Notes: generated from the letters alone by a model not told the origin. A stretch of 64,000 nt of DNA from Chitinimonas taiwanensis DSM 18899 (GCF_900119825.1 NZ_FPKR01000003.1:296633-360632), one strand, 5' to 3'. Positions 29,925-37,842 are shown, counted from the stretch's first letter. Translations and numbers: made by a program.

Positions 29925-30284
29925 ATGCTTAAACGCTCTGCCGATCTCGCCGTCGTGATCAATCTCGATTACCTGAGCCTGCCTTACGACACCTGTCGCA
30001 TGCTGTGGCTGATTATCGAGCGCACGATGCTGGAAGCCGGTTTCGAGCTGGAGGGGCGGGTATTCGTGGCTCGTCGCGGTGTGGATGTGATCCATCGCGC
30101 CAAACAGGTCATGCAGGATCTGGAACCGACCTTTCAATCGCTCGGCTACTCGGGCATCGAGGCCGTGCGCGATTTCTACTGCTATGAGCGCGCCACGCGC
30201 ATCGATCTGAATACCGCCGAGCCGATCGAAGTGGTGGAAATTCAGGACATCCCGGTCAGCGGTCCGCCGCGACTGACGTCCTAG
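29925..30284 (+). CDS. Hypothetical protein between rimI and tsaB
   Basis: A 119-residue protein on the opposite strand from its neighbours, starting MLKRSADLAVVINLDYLSLP. It has no signal peptide or membrane segment and looks like an alpha/beta domain (LEGRVFVARRGVDVIHRAKQVMQDLEPTFQSLGY, FYCYERATRIDLNTAEPIEVVEIQDI). I do not recognise a family. The upstream 100 bp are AT-rich, with TTGGCA and GATAAT boxes at suboptimal spacing, so it probably has its own promoter. Its stop overlaps the tsaB stop by 4 bp, a tight convergent arrangement. Codon use looks like the surroundings, so recent transfer is not obvious. Confidence 0.65.
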   Translation: MLKRSADLAVVINLDYLSLPYDTCRMLWLIIERTMLEAGFELEGRVFVARRGVDVIHRAKQVMQDLEPTFQSLGYSGIEAVRDFYCYERATRIDLNTAEPIEVVEIQDIPVSGPPRLTS

Positions 30285-30961
30285 GCCTTTTGGCGCTCGT
30301 TGGTCTTCAGCGCCACCTTATCGCGGATATACAGCAGTTCGAGCAGATGCGCGGGCACGCCCTGGCCGGCGGCAAACGCGGGCAGGGCGAGCTTGAGCAC
30401 GCCGCGCGCATGGGGGAAACATTGCGCATCCTGGCCGAGCAATTGGCCGGCATAGCGCCCCTGCAGCGCCGCTGCCTGCACGGCAAAGCCGCTGCCCACG
30501 CCATACCAGTCGCCGGGTGGCAAATCGGGCAAGGCCTGCGGGCCGCACACCTGGGTCGCGACTACTTCCTGCCAGCCGTCGCCCTGGCGTTCGAAACCTG
30601 CCAGATACAACTCGCCCATGCGTGCATCCAGCACGCTCAGCACGCGTGACGCCGGGCAATCGGCGGCCAGAGCCGCCAGGGTATTCACGCCCAGGGTGGG
30701 AATATCGAGTCCGAAAGCCAGCCCTTGCACGATGCCGCAACCAATACGCAGACCGGTGAAGGAGCCCGGGCCGATGGCCAGGGCAATGCCATCCAGGTCC
30801 TTCAGGCTGGCGCCTGCTTCGGCCAGCAGCAGCTGGATCTGCGGCAGCGTCAGCTCGGCATGCTTTTGCGGCGCATGCCAGTCGCGCAGCAGCGTGTCGC
30901 CCCGGTAGTGCAAGGCCAGCGACAGATAGTCGGTGGAGGTGTCGAGTGTAAGCAGGTTCAT
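30281..30961 (-). CDS. tsaB: tRNA threonylcarbamoyladenosine synthesis protein TsaB
   Basis: A 226-residue protein of the ASKHA fold needed to make t6A37 in tRNAs that read ANN codons. It starts MNLLTLDTSTDYLSLAL and carries the family signature LDGIALAIGPGSFTGLRIGCGIVQGLAFGLDIPTLGV near 58-94. TsaB is a paralogue of TsaD that lacks its metal site and serves as the platform for TsaD and TsaE. Here tsaB stands alone, apart from rimI because of the opposite-strand gene. Confidence 0.92.
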   Translation of the reverse strand: MNLLTLDTSTDYLSLALHYRGDTLLRDWHAPQKHAELTLPQIQLLLAEAGASLKDLDGIALAIGPGSFTGLRIGCGIVQGLAFGLDIPTLGVNTLAALAADCPASRVLSVLDARMGELYLAGFERQGDGWQEVVATQVCGPQALPDLPPGDWYGVGSGFAVQAAALQGRYAGQLLGQDAQCFPHARGVLKLALPAFAAGQGVPAHLLELLYIRDKVALKTNERQKA

Positions 30962-31135
30962 GATTAGGGCGCGATTCTAGCATGGGCACTTGGACGCACC
31001 GGCGCGTGCTGATGAGCACTTGTTCAAAAAATACGATCATTCAGAGCAAAACCCTTCGCTATCCAGCCCGGCACTTTCCGCCCAGAATGCCTGGCATGCG
31101 CGGCAGATCGCCGTGCGCACAGAAAGGACTCTGTC

Positions 31136-31996
31136 ATGACTGCCCCGCTGAGCAAGCCCCGTGAAATCGAACGCCTGGTGAATGGCATGCCGACCTCGGA
31201 TGGCGCCGGGGTCAAGCTCCTGCGTGTGTTGACGCAGGACCTACAGCGCCGCCTCGATCCCTTCCTGATGCTCGACTACTTTCATTCAGATAATCCGGAT
31301 GATTACCTGGCCGGTTTCCCCGACCATCCGCATCGTGGCTTCGAGACCGTCACCTATATGCTGGCGGGTCGCATGCGCCATCGCGACAGCGCTGGCAATG
31401 AGGGCCTGCTCGGACCAGGTGGCGTGCAATGGATGACCACCGCGCGTGGCCTTGTGCATAGCGAATTGCCTGAGCAGCAGGACGGGCTGATGCAGGGCTT
31501 CCAGCTCTGGGTCAATCTGCCCGGTAAGCACAAAATGAGCGAGCCCAGTTACCGCGATATCCCGGCTGATGAGATTCCGCTGCTACACACCGCGGCGGGC
31601 GTGGCCGTCAAGGTGATTGCCGGTGAGGCCGAAGGCGTGCAGGGTGCGGTACAGAAGCCGGATACCGAACCGCTCTATCTCGACCTGCATCTGCCGGCCG
31701 GTAGCCGCTTTGAGCAGGCGCTGCCCGAGGACTTCAACGGCTTTGTCTATGTTTACCAGGGCACAGCCTTGCTCGGCACGCGTGCCCAACCGGTCCAGGA
31801 AAAGCAGATGGGGATTCTGGAGAACCGCGCTGGCCACGATGGTGTGCTGGTTGCGGCCGGTGCCGAGCCGGTGCGCCTCTTATTGATTGCCGGCAAGCCC
31901 TTGCGCGAGCCGATTGCCCAATGGGGCCCATTCGTAATGAATACGCGTGAAGAAGTGATGCAGGCAGTGGAAGATTTCCATGCCGGCCGACTGTAA
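31136..31996 (+). CDS. Pirin family protein (first of tandem pair)
   Basis: A 286-residue bicupin protein. The N-terminal cupin has the metal-binding pattern of pirins: FPDHPHRGFETVTYMLAGRMRHRDSAGNEG, followed by VQWMTTARGLVHSELPEQ, giving His ligands near 64, 66 and 108 and a Glu. The C-terminal half is PF05726-like (VYVYQGTALLGTRAQ... PVRLLLIAGKPLREPIAQWGPFVMNT). Bacterial pirins can act as quercetin dioxygenases or as redox-linked regulators of central metabolism; neither can be decided here. AAAGGA precedes the start. The second pirin gene follows 13 bp later. Confidence 0.88.
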   Translation: MTAPLSKPREIERLVNGMPTSDGAGVKLLRVLTQDLQRRLDPFLMLDYFHSDNPDDYLAGFPDHPHRGFETVTYMLAGRMRHRDSAGNEGLLGPGGVQWMTTARGLVHSELPEQQDGLMQGFQLWVNLPGKHKMSEPSYRDIPADEIPLLHTAAGVAVKVIAGEAEGVQGAVQKPDTEPLYLDLHLPAGSRFEQALPEDFNGFVYVYQGTALLGTRAQPVQEKQMGILENRAGHDGVLVAAGAEPVRLLLIAGKPLREPIAQWGPFVMNTREEVMQAVEDFHAGRL

Positions 31997-32009
31997 ACAA
32001 GGAGCGAGC

Positions 32010-32879
32010 ATGTCCAGCATTCAGCATTTATTGAAGCCGCATGAGCGCGACCTGGGCGGCTTTTCGGTGCGGCGCCTCTTACCTAGCCTGCCCAAGCAGG
32101 CGGTCGGGCCGTTTATCTTCTTCGACCATATGGGGCCGGCCAGCTTTGCACCGGGCGATGGCATCGATGTGCGGCCGCATCCGCATATCGGCCTCGCCAC
32201 CGTTACCTATCTGTACGAGGGTGAGATCCTGCATCGCGACAGCCTTGGCTCGGTGCAGACCATCCGTCCGGGCGATGTGAACTGGATGACGGCCGGGCAT
32301 GGCGTCGTGCATTCGGAGCGGACCTCGCCCGGCTTGCGCGAGAGTGGCCAGCATCTGCATGGTCTGCAGACCTGGTTTGCCCTGCCGCTGGCGCATGAGG
32401 ATGCCGAACCCGGTTTTTGGCACCACCCGGCCAGCACGCTGCCGCTGATCGAGCAGCCCGGCCTCAGCCTGCGGGTGATCCTGGGCTCGGCCTATGGGCG
32501 CACCTCGCCCGTGCACACCTATGGCGATACGCTGTATGTGGCCGGCGAGCTCGAGCAGGGCGCGCGCTTTGATATTCCATCCGAGCATGCCGAGCGCGGC
32601 GTGTATGTGGCGCGCGGCGTAGTGGAGATTGACGGTGAGCGGGTCGAAGCCGGCCAGTTAGCGGTGCTGCAGCCGGGTGTCACCTTGTGGGTGGAAGCGC
32701 TGGAAGAGGTGCGCCTGCTGGTGCTGGGCGGCGAGCCGCTCGATGGGCCGCGCTATATCTGGTGGAACTTCGTTGCCAGCTCGCGCGAACGGATCGAGGC
32801 GGCCAAGCTGCGTTGGCAGGAAGGGCGCTTCCCGCCAGTACCGGGTGAGACCGATTTCATCCCCTTGCCCAGTCGCTGA
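32010..32879 (+). CDS. Pirin family protein (second of tandem pair)
   Basis: A 289-residue bicupin from the ATG at 32010, preceded by AAGGAGCG. The metal site is GIDVRPHPHIGLATVTYLYEGEILHRDS and VNWMTAGHGVVHSERTSP, close to the standard pirin motif. The C-terminal cupin is VYVARGVVEIDGERVEAGQLAVLQPGV and LVLGGEPLDGPRYIWWNFVASS. It is a divergent paralogue of the gene just upstream, not a recent copy. The two form an operon with a shared terminator. They may have different ligands or form a mixed unit. No regulator is adjacent on the same strand. Confidence 0.88.
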   Translation: MSSIQHLLKPHERDLGGFSVRRLLPSLPKQAVGPFIFFDHMGPASFAPGDGIDVRPHPHIGLATVTYLYEGEILHRDSLGSVQTIRPGDVNWMTAGHGVVHSERTSPGLRESGQHLHGLQTWFALPLAHEDAEPGFWHHPASTLPLIEQPGLSLRVILGSAYGRTSPVHTYGDTLYVAGELEQGARFDIPSEHAERGVYVARGVVEIDGERVEAGQLAVLQPGVTLWVEALEEVRLLVLGGEPLDGPRYIWWNFVASSRERIEAAKLRWQEGRFPPVPGETDFIPLPSR

Positions 32880-32889
32880 GTCTGGGCAT

Positions 32890-32921
32890 GAAAAAAGCCG
32901 CGCAGCTGCGCGGCTTTTTTA
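32890..32921. terminator. Bidirectional intrinsic terminator
   Basis: GCCGCGCAGCTGCGCGGC is a perfect stem flanked by AAAAAA and TTTTTT, located between the convergent pirin operon and the TetR-family gene. It should end both transcripts and overlaps the last codon of the TetR gene. Confidence 0.85.
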
Positions 32922-33575
32922 TTCGCTGGCAGTGGCACCATCGCTACTGCTGGCGGCCCAGCGTATGCCGCGCCAGTACTTGGCGCCCATGAAGATGAAG
33001 CGCAGCTTGGATTCCAGCCTGTCCTGAGCCAGTTGCAGCGGCGCACCCTTAAGCTCGGCCGGGTTGATCAGCTCGGGCAGGCTGGAAAACACCGTCTTCA
33101 CGATCAGGTCGGCCAGAATCTCTAAGTCATCGTCACGCAGATGGCGCTGCTTGGGCATCAGCTTCAAGTCGGCCACCAGGTCGGTGATAAAGCGCTGCTG
33201 CATGTCCTCGATGGCCTGGCGCACCACACTGGCGCCGCCGTATTGCTCACGGGCCAGAAACAGAAATAGCTGACGGTGGGCCACCACATAGTCGACGAAG
33301 ATCTGAACCGAGGCGCTGATCGCCCCCAGATGCTCGAACTGATTACTGCGCACGAGACGAATCGCTTCGCGGAAGGAGCTGCTGACTTCCTCGACCAGCG
33401 CCAAGCCCAGGCTCTCCATATCGGGGAAGTGCCGATAGAAGGCGGTCGGCACGATGCCGACCTCGCGGGTGATCTCGCGCAGGCTGATGCCACTGAAGCC
33501 GCGACCGGTCTCCATCAACGCCAGGGCGGCGTCGAGTAGCGACTGGCGGGTCTGTAGTTTCTTTTCGGCGCGCAT
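32919..33575 (-). CDS. TetR-family repressor, FabR/DesT-like
   Basis: A 218-residue TetR regulator. The N-terminal HTH is MRAEKKLQTRQSLLDAALALMETGRGF...SLREITREVGIVPTAFYRHFPDMESLGLALVEE, which closely follows the FabR/DesT pattern ([20 protein letters not shown] in that family). The ligand domain holds LFLFLAREQYGG and VKTVFSSLPELI. I start at the ATG at 33575, as TTG upstream adds nothing. FabR and DesT sense the saturation state of acyl chains and repress unsaturated fatty-acid genes. It is divergent from an oxidoreductase/desaturase pair, the same layout as DesT with desCB in Pseudomonas. Two palindromes between the genes are its likely operators. Confidence 0.88.
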   Translation of the reverse strand: MRAEKKLQTRQSLLDAALALMETGRGFSGISLREITREVGIVPTAFYRHFPDMESLGLALVEEVSSSFREAIRLVRSNQFEHLGAISASVQIFVDYVVAHRQLFLFLAREQYGGASVVRQAIEDMQQRFITDLVADLKLMPKQRHLRDDDLEILADLIVKTVFSSLPELINPAELKGAPLQLAQDRLESKLRFIFMGAKYWRGIRWAASSSDGATASE

Positions 33576-33697
33576 CAGCAAGGCTTGGGGTCTTTATCTC
33601 TACCGCTATGGGTTTGGGTGCGCGGGCATGGCAACGCGCTGCAATGTAGCAGATACCGGGCCTGCGTTTGAACTAGGGCAGGCGCCGATCGATGTTT

Positions 33698-33766
33698 AGT
33701 GAACAGATGTTGACTGAAATGCGAGCGCGCGGCAACATTGTGAACAATTGTTCACTGAAATCGGAG
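33698..33766 (+). promoter_or_regulatory. Duplicated DesT/FabR-type operator over desaturase promoter
   Basis: A 28-bp unit occurs twice, 41 bp apart (33698-33725 and 33739-33766), with 22 identical positions. The second contains the perfect palindrome GTGAACAATTGTTCAC (33740-33755); the first is AGTGAACAGATGTTGACT. A -35 TTGACT (33710-33715) lies in the first unit, and a CAACAT-like -10 follows after 17 bp, directly before the second. Two sites bracketing the -10 would block polymerase. The second unit also supplies the CGGAG ribosome site. Confidence 0.65.
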
Positions 33767-33773
33767 TTTGTCC

Positions 33774-34889
33774 GTGGCATTGCTGCCTACCTCGCTGGTG
33801 AATTTTGCTCTGCCAGCGCTGACTGCCCTGCAACGCAGTCCCCTGGCCGGCTTTCTGCGCGAGTCGGTTTTCGACTACTACGCAGGCTGGTTCCATCCTC
33901 AACTGACCCTGAAACGCGTGTTTGCCCGCGTGCTGGCCAAGCAGGCGCAGGGCCGCGATACCGTGGCCATCACGCTGGCACCCAGCGCGCATTGGCTGGG
34001 CGCGCTGGCGGGCCAGCACCTGCCGCTCACCGTGGAAATCAATGGTGTGCGCCATACCCGTTACTACAGCCCTTGCGCCGCCACGCGCCGCAAGGGCCTG
34101 CTGGAAATCGCCGTCAAGCGCAGCGAAGGCGGTCTGGTCTCCAACTGGCTGCATGATCAGCTCAAGGTGGGCGACTACCTGGAGTTGGGCCAGGCCGACG
34201 GTGACTTCGGCCTGAAGTCGGTCGGCCAGCATCAGCTCTTCCTGGCCGCCGGCAGTGGCATCACCCCCATTCTGGCCATGCTGCGCAGCCTGCAGCAGCA
34301 AGGCGGTGGCGCGGAAGTCACCCTGTTCTATTACGGCCGTGATGCACGCGATATGGCCTATCTGCCCGAGCTGGAAGCGATGTTCAGCCGCATGCCGCGC
34401 TGGCGCTTGCAGCTGGCGCTGACTGGTCAGACGGGGCGGGACGGTGCGCTGCAAGGCCGCCTGTGTCCGGCCCATCTAAGCAGTCTGGGTGAGCTGAGCC
34501 AGACCGAGGCGATTGCCTGCGGCAGCTTCGGTTTTATCCAGACCGTGCGCGACACGCTGACCGCCTTGGGTGGTGTGGCCAGTCTGCAGGTCGAGGCGTT
34601 TACCCCGCCGGTGTTTACCCAGAGCGATAGCCAGCCAGTGACGTTGCGCTATGCACGTGCCCAGCAGAGCAAAGCCGGCACGGGCGCCCCCACCCTGCTG
34701 GCACAGGCCGAGGCACATGGGCTCAAGCCCGCCAGCGGCTGCCGCATGGGCATCTGCAATACCTGTACCTGCAAGAAGATCAGCGGCGTGGTGCGCGATC
34801 TGCAGACCGGCCAGCTGTCGGCCAGCCCGAATGAATCCATCCGCCTGTGCATCACCGCCCCGGTGGGCGATGTGACGCTCGACCTGTAA
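33774..34889 (+). CDS. Ferredoxin reductase for fatty-acid desaturase (DesC-like)
   Basis: A 371-residue electron-transfer protein. FAD-binding (HTRYYSPC and following) and NAD-binding segments (LFLAAGSGITPILAMLRSLQ) make a ferredoxin-NADP reductase-type module. The C-terminal 2Fe-2S plant-type ferredoxin domain has GCRMGICNTCTCKK and a later Cys in IRLCITAPVGD. I chose GTG 33774 because CGGAG lies 7 bp before it; a TTG at 33768 is too close. It supplies electrons to the desaturase whose gene follows 19 bp later. The same reductase-desaturase pair is DesC-DesB in Pseudomonas. Confidence 0.88.
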   Translation: MALLPTSLVNFALPALTALQRSPLAGFLRESVFDYYAGWFHPQLTLKRVFARVLAKQAQGRDTVAITLAPSAHWLGALAGQHLPLTVEINGVRHTRYYSPCAATRRKGLLEIAVKRSEGGLVSNWLHDQLKVGDYLELGQADGDFGLKSVGQHQLFLAAGSGITPILAMLRSLQQQGGGAEVTLFYYGRDARDMAYLPELEAMFSRMPRWRLQLALTGQTGRDGALQGRLCPAHLSSLGELSQTEAIACGSFGFIQTVRDTLTALGGVASLQVEAFTPPVFTQSDSQPVTLRYARAQQSKAGTGAPTLLAQAEAHGLKPASGCRMGICNTCTCKKISGVVRDLQTGQLSASPNESIRLCITAPVGDVTLDL

Positions 34890-34908
34890 GCGAACGAGGA
34901 CCCCAGAT

Positions 34909-35991
34909 ATGGCACTTAGCCGTCAACTCAGCCCGGCCGAAATCGATGCTTTCGGCGCCGAGCTGGATGCCCTGCAACAGAAACACCAGGCCGAGCTCGG
35001 CGAGGTCGACGCGCGCTACATCCGCCGCGTACGCACCAGCGTGCGCGTGGCCGAACTGGCCGGCCGGCTGATGCTGTTCGCCGGCTTTTTTCCGCCCACC
35101 TTTATTCTCGGCACCCTGTGCCTGGCACTGGCCAAGATCCTCGAGAATATGGAGCTGGGCCACAACGTCATGCACGGTCAGTACGACTGGATGAATGACC
35201 CGGAATTCAATGGCAAGACCTATGAATGGGACCATGCCTGCACCAGCGATGCCTGGCGGCACACCCATAACTACCAGCATCACACCTATACCAATGTGCT
35301 GGGGCGCGATCACGATATTGGCTATGGCACGGTGCGCATCTTTGCCGAGCAGCGCTGGCGGCCGTTCTATCTGCTGCAGCCGATCTGGGCCACGCTGCAG
35401 GCCGTGTTCTTCCAGGGCGCGATTGCGATTTTCGATCTGAAGATCGACCGCTATCTGACCGGCCGTGCACCGATACGCAAGCTGCTAGCCAAGCTGCCGC
35501 CGGTGGGCCGCAAGGTGCGCCGTCAGCTGCTCAAGGATTACCTGATCTTCCCGCTGCTGGCTGGCCCACACTTCCTGGCCGTGCTGTGCGGCAATCTGCT
35601 TGCCAATCTGCTGCGCAATCTGTGGACCTTTGTGGTGATCTTCTGCGGCCACTTCACCGAGCACGCCGAAGTCTTCCCGGCCTCGGTGCTGGAAAATGAA
35701 AGCCGCGGCGCCTGGTATGTGCGCCAGCTGCGCGGTTCGTCCAATCTGACCGGCAGCAAGCTCTTGCACATCCTGACCGGCAACCTCAGTCACCAGATCG
35801 AGCACCATATGTTCCCCACCATCCCGGCGCGCCGTTATGCGGCCATGGCGGTGGAAGTGCGCGAGATCTGCCAGCGCTATGGTCAGCACTACAATAGCGG
35901 CAGCTTCGTCGGCCAGTTCTTCACGGTGGTCATGCGCCTGATGCGCCATGCCTTCCCCAGCCGACCACTGCGCAAGCCTGCTTTGATCTGA
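34909..35991 (+). CDS. Membrane fatty-acid desaturase (acyl-CoA delta-9 type)
   Basis: A 360-residue integral-membrane di-iron desaturase. The three histidine boxes are clear: GHNVMHG (His85, His89), RHTHNYQHH (118-125) and HQIEHHMFP (near 286-294). Hydrophobic segments lie around residues 50-80 and 205-245. The order of boxes matches acyl-lipid or acyl-CoA desaturases of the DesB/Des9 type. It should introduce a double bond into saturated acyl chains and thus set membrane fluidity. It is the second gene of the reductase-desaturase operon under the divergent TetR repressor. A terminator follows. Substrate form (acyl-CoA or lipid) cannot be read. Confidence 0.9.
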   Translation: MALSRQLSPAEIDAFGAELDALQQKHQAELGEVDARYIRRVRTSVRVAELAGRLMLFAGFFPPTFILGTLCLALAKILENMELGHNVMHGQYDWMNDPEFNGKTYEWDHACTSDAWRHTHNYQHHTYTNVLGRDHDIGYGTVRIFAEQRWRPFYLLQPIWATLQAVFFQGAIAIFDLKIDRYLTGRAPIRKLLAKLPPVGRKVRRQLLKDYLIFPLLAGPHFLAVLCGNLLANLLRNLWTFVVIFCGHFTEHAEVFPASVLENESRGAWYVRQLRGSSNLTGSKLLHILTGNLSHQIEHHMFPTIPARRYAAMAVEVREICQRYGQHYNSGSFVGQFFTVVMRLMRHAFPSRPLRKPALI

Positions 35992-36008
35992 AGCCGTCGC
36001 GCCGCCGA

Positions 36009-36039
36009 ACAACAGGCCACGCTTTGCGCGGCCTGTTTG
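36009..36039 (+). terminator. Terminator after desaturase gene
   Basis: AACAGGCC and GGCCTGTTT pair around an 11-nt loop about 20 bp after the desaturase stop. The T-run is short (TTT), so termination may be moderate. Confidence 0.6.
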
Positions 36040-36084
36040 CATTTAGTGCCGCGTCAACCCCCTGGTCCACCAAGCTATGACGAT

Positions 36085-36167
36085 GTCGTGATCGCGCGAC
36101 GGCCACACTGCTTGTGCGATCAGGCACTTAGCGGCCTGGCCGGCTCAGGCCGTCGCCAGATCACGAC
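36085..36167. repeat. Long imperfect inverted repeat in a 355-bp gene-free region
   Basis: Between the desaturase stop (35991) and the bactofilin start (36347) I see no credible gene. Besides the terminator, it holds two 20-bp arms, GTCGTGATCGCGCGACGGCC (36085-36104) and GGCCGTCGCCAGATCACGAC (36148-36167), complementary at 18 of 20 positions, separated by 43 nt that include smaller GGCC dyads. The whole could fold as one long hairpin RNA or be a remnant of a mobile element. Confidence 0.6.
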
Positions 36168-36242
36168 GTATTGGCGCACTTGGCTGAGGTTTTAGATGCA
36201 GCTGTCTTGCTATCTGCATGAAAGTAAACGGTAAATCTGGCC

Positions 36243-36257
36243 TGGCACGATGCTTGT
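36243..36257 (+). promoter_or_regulatory. Candidate sigma-54 promoter upstream of bactofilin gene
   Basis: TGGCACGATGCTTGT matches the -24/-12 pattern, with GG and the downstream TTG at the right spacing; only the -12 C is replaced by T. It lies about 90 bp before the bactofilin start, a normal distance. Confidence 0.4.
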
Positions 36258-36346
36258 AATAGGGCCTGGGTGCCGTGCCCTGCGCCGGTTGCCTGCCAGC
36301 CGCGCCGCGTGCTGGCGTCTGCTAGCCCTTTACTGGAAAGATGCCC

Positions 36347-36997
36347 ATGTTCAATAAGACCAGCCCCCTTGCCCGCCACAATGCCAACGGCAATGAACGC
36401 GATAGCCGCGCCAGCAGTACCACGGCCGGTACGGCCAGCCGCAGCGCCAGCCCGAGCAATCCCTATGCGGGTCTGGCCATCAGCGAAGTGAGTGCGCCAT
36501 CGCCGGCCGCGCCAGCCCTCAGCGAGCCGGTGGCCAGCAAGCCTGAGGCCACGTCAGCGCGCGAGGCGGGTAGCGAAAGCCCAAGCCGCCTGATCGTCGG
36601 CCCGAATGTGAAGCTTAAGGGCGCGGAAATCCTCGACTGCGATACGCTGGTGGTCGAGGGCCGGGTGGAGGCCACCATGGATAGCCGCGTGCTGCGCATC
36701 AGCGAGCATGGCGCGTTTTCGGGCAAGGTCAGTATCGATATCGCCGAGATCGACGGGCATTTCGAGGGTGACCTGACCGTGCGCCAGCAATTGATCGTGC
36801 ATGCGACCGGGCGGGTTAGCGGCACCATCCGTTACGGCAAGATCCTGGTCGAGGAGGGCGGTGAGCTGTCGGGTGATGTGCGCTCGCTTAGCGCTCAAAG
36901 CGTGGCCCGCCCCGAGGTATTCAAGCGCAGCGAGGGCCTGGGCAGCCATACCGAGGCGGCCAATGGCAAGGCCGCCTTGACCGGCACGCTGGGTTAA
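36347..36997 (+). CDS. Bactofilin (polymer-forming cytoskeletal protein)
   Basis: A 216-residue protein from ATG 36347; GGAAAG lies 6 bp before it and directly abuts the other ATG at 36341. The N-terminal ~80 residues are Ser/Ala/Asn-rich and probably disordered. The central bactofilin domain (about 85-175) shows the right-handed beta-helix repeat pattern (IVGPNVKLKGAEILDCDTLVVEGRVEATMDS... GVSISEH-like turns, EIDGHFEGDLTVRQQLIVHATGRVSGTIRYGKILVEEGGELSGDV). Bactofilins form filaments that localise cell-wall or motility factors. It often pairs with a peptidase M23; none is adjacent here. A shared terminator separates it from the convergent response-regulator gene. Confidence 0.88.
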   Translation: MFNKTSPLARHNANGNERDSRASSTTAGTASRSASPSNPYAGLAISEVSAPSPAAPALSEPVASKPEATSAREAGSESPSRLIVGPNVKLKGAEILDCDTLVVEGRVEATMDSRVLRISEHGAFSGKVSIDIAEIDGHFEGDLTVRQQLIVHATGRVSGTIRYGKILVEEGGELSGDVRSLSAQSVARPEVFKRSEGLGSHTEAANGKAALTGTLG

Positions 36998-37018
36998 TCT
37001 CGGTGGCAGCTAGATAGC

Positions 37019-37049
37019 AAAAAGCCGCGTCGATCGACGCGGCTTTTTT
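37019..37049. terminator. Bidirectional intrinsic terminator
   Basis: AAAAAGCCGCGTCGATCGACGCGGCTTTTTT: a perfect GCCGCGTCG/CGACGCGGC stem with A- and T-runs on either side, between the convergent bactofilin and response-regulator genes. Confidence 0.88.
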
Positions 37050-37065
37050 ACGTGCCCGGCTGTGC

Positions 37066-37842
37066 TTACATCTGCTTGAACAGATGGCTGAAGCTGCGGC
37101 TGACTTCCAGCGTTTCGCTGCTGCCTTTCACATGCACGATCTGCTGGCCGCGGAAATCGCGGCTGACCTGCTCGACTGCTTCGATGCGCACCAGGATGGC
37201 GCGGTGGATCTGCCAGAACTCATCCGGATCGAGCTCGTCCACCAGCTCCTTGATCGGCTTGCGGATCAAGGCTTCGAAGCTCTCGGTCTGCACGCGCGTG
37301 TACTTGTCCTCGGCGCGGAAGAACAGGATGTCGCTGGTGGGAATCATGCGGATGCTATTACCCACGCTGGCCTGTACCCAGCGCAGGTATTCGCGTGGCT
37401 TCAGCTCCATGCCGCCGCCCAGACGCTGCGATAGCTGGGCGAGCAGGCCTTCCATCGGGTCGGGCTTCTGCGTCAGACGCTCGCGCAGGCGCTGGCAGGT
37501 GAGCGCCACCCGTTCCGGGTCGGCCGGCTTGAGCAGGTAATCGACCGCACCCTGCTCGAAGGCGGTGATCGCGTACTGATCGTAGGCGGTCACGAAGACC
37601 ACATGCGCTTGGCCGGCCAGTGCCTTGGCGGCCTGGATGCCATCCATTTCCGGCATGCGGATATCGAGGAAGACGATATCTGGCTCCTGGCTGCGCGCCA
37701 TGGCCACCGCCTCGCGCCCATTCGCCGCTTCGCCCACGATGATCAGCTCGGGCCAGGCTTCCTTGAGGCGGGCGGTGATCTGCTCACGCATCAGGCGTTC
37801 ATCATCGGCGATCAGGGCGGTGGGGGCGGGGCTGTGGTTCAT
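37066..37842 (-). CDS. LytTR-family response regulator
   Basis: A 258-residue regulator. The receiver domain (about 5-125) has acidic residues DD near 13-14, phospho-acceptor Asp60 in IVFLDIRMPEMDG, and Lys105 in YLLKPAD. The C-terminal LytTR DNA-binding domain (about 155-255) contains ILFFRAEDKYTRVQTESFEALIRKPIKELVDEL and FWQIHRAILVRIEAVEQVSRDF. This is the AlgR/LytR class, often controlling surface structures or virulence. The sensor kinase gene lies just upstream with a 28-bp gap, so they form one two-component operon. Confidence 0.92.
   Translation of the reverse strand: MNHSPAPTALIADDERLMREQITARLKEAWPELIIVGEAANGREAVAMARSQEPDIVFLDIRMPEMDGIQAAKALAGQAHVVFVTAYDQYAITAFEQGAVDYLLKPADPERVALTCQRLRERLTQKPDPMEGLLAQLSQRLGGGMELKPREYLRWVQASVGNSIRMIPTSDILFFRAEDKYTRVQTESFEALIRKPIKELVDELDPDEFWQIHRAILVRIEAVEQVSRDFRGQQIVHVKGSSETLEVSRSFSHLFKQM

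Noticed and set aside
36161..36379. 72-codon open frame on the minus strand in the gap before the bactofilin gene
   Set aside because: No ribosome site, no hydrophobic or conserved pattern, and it overlaps the inverted repeat and the sigma-54-like site; best explained as a chance frame.
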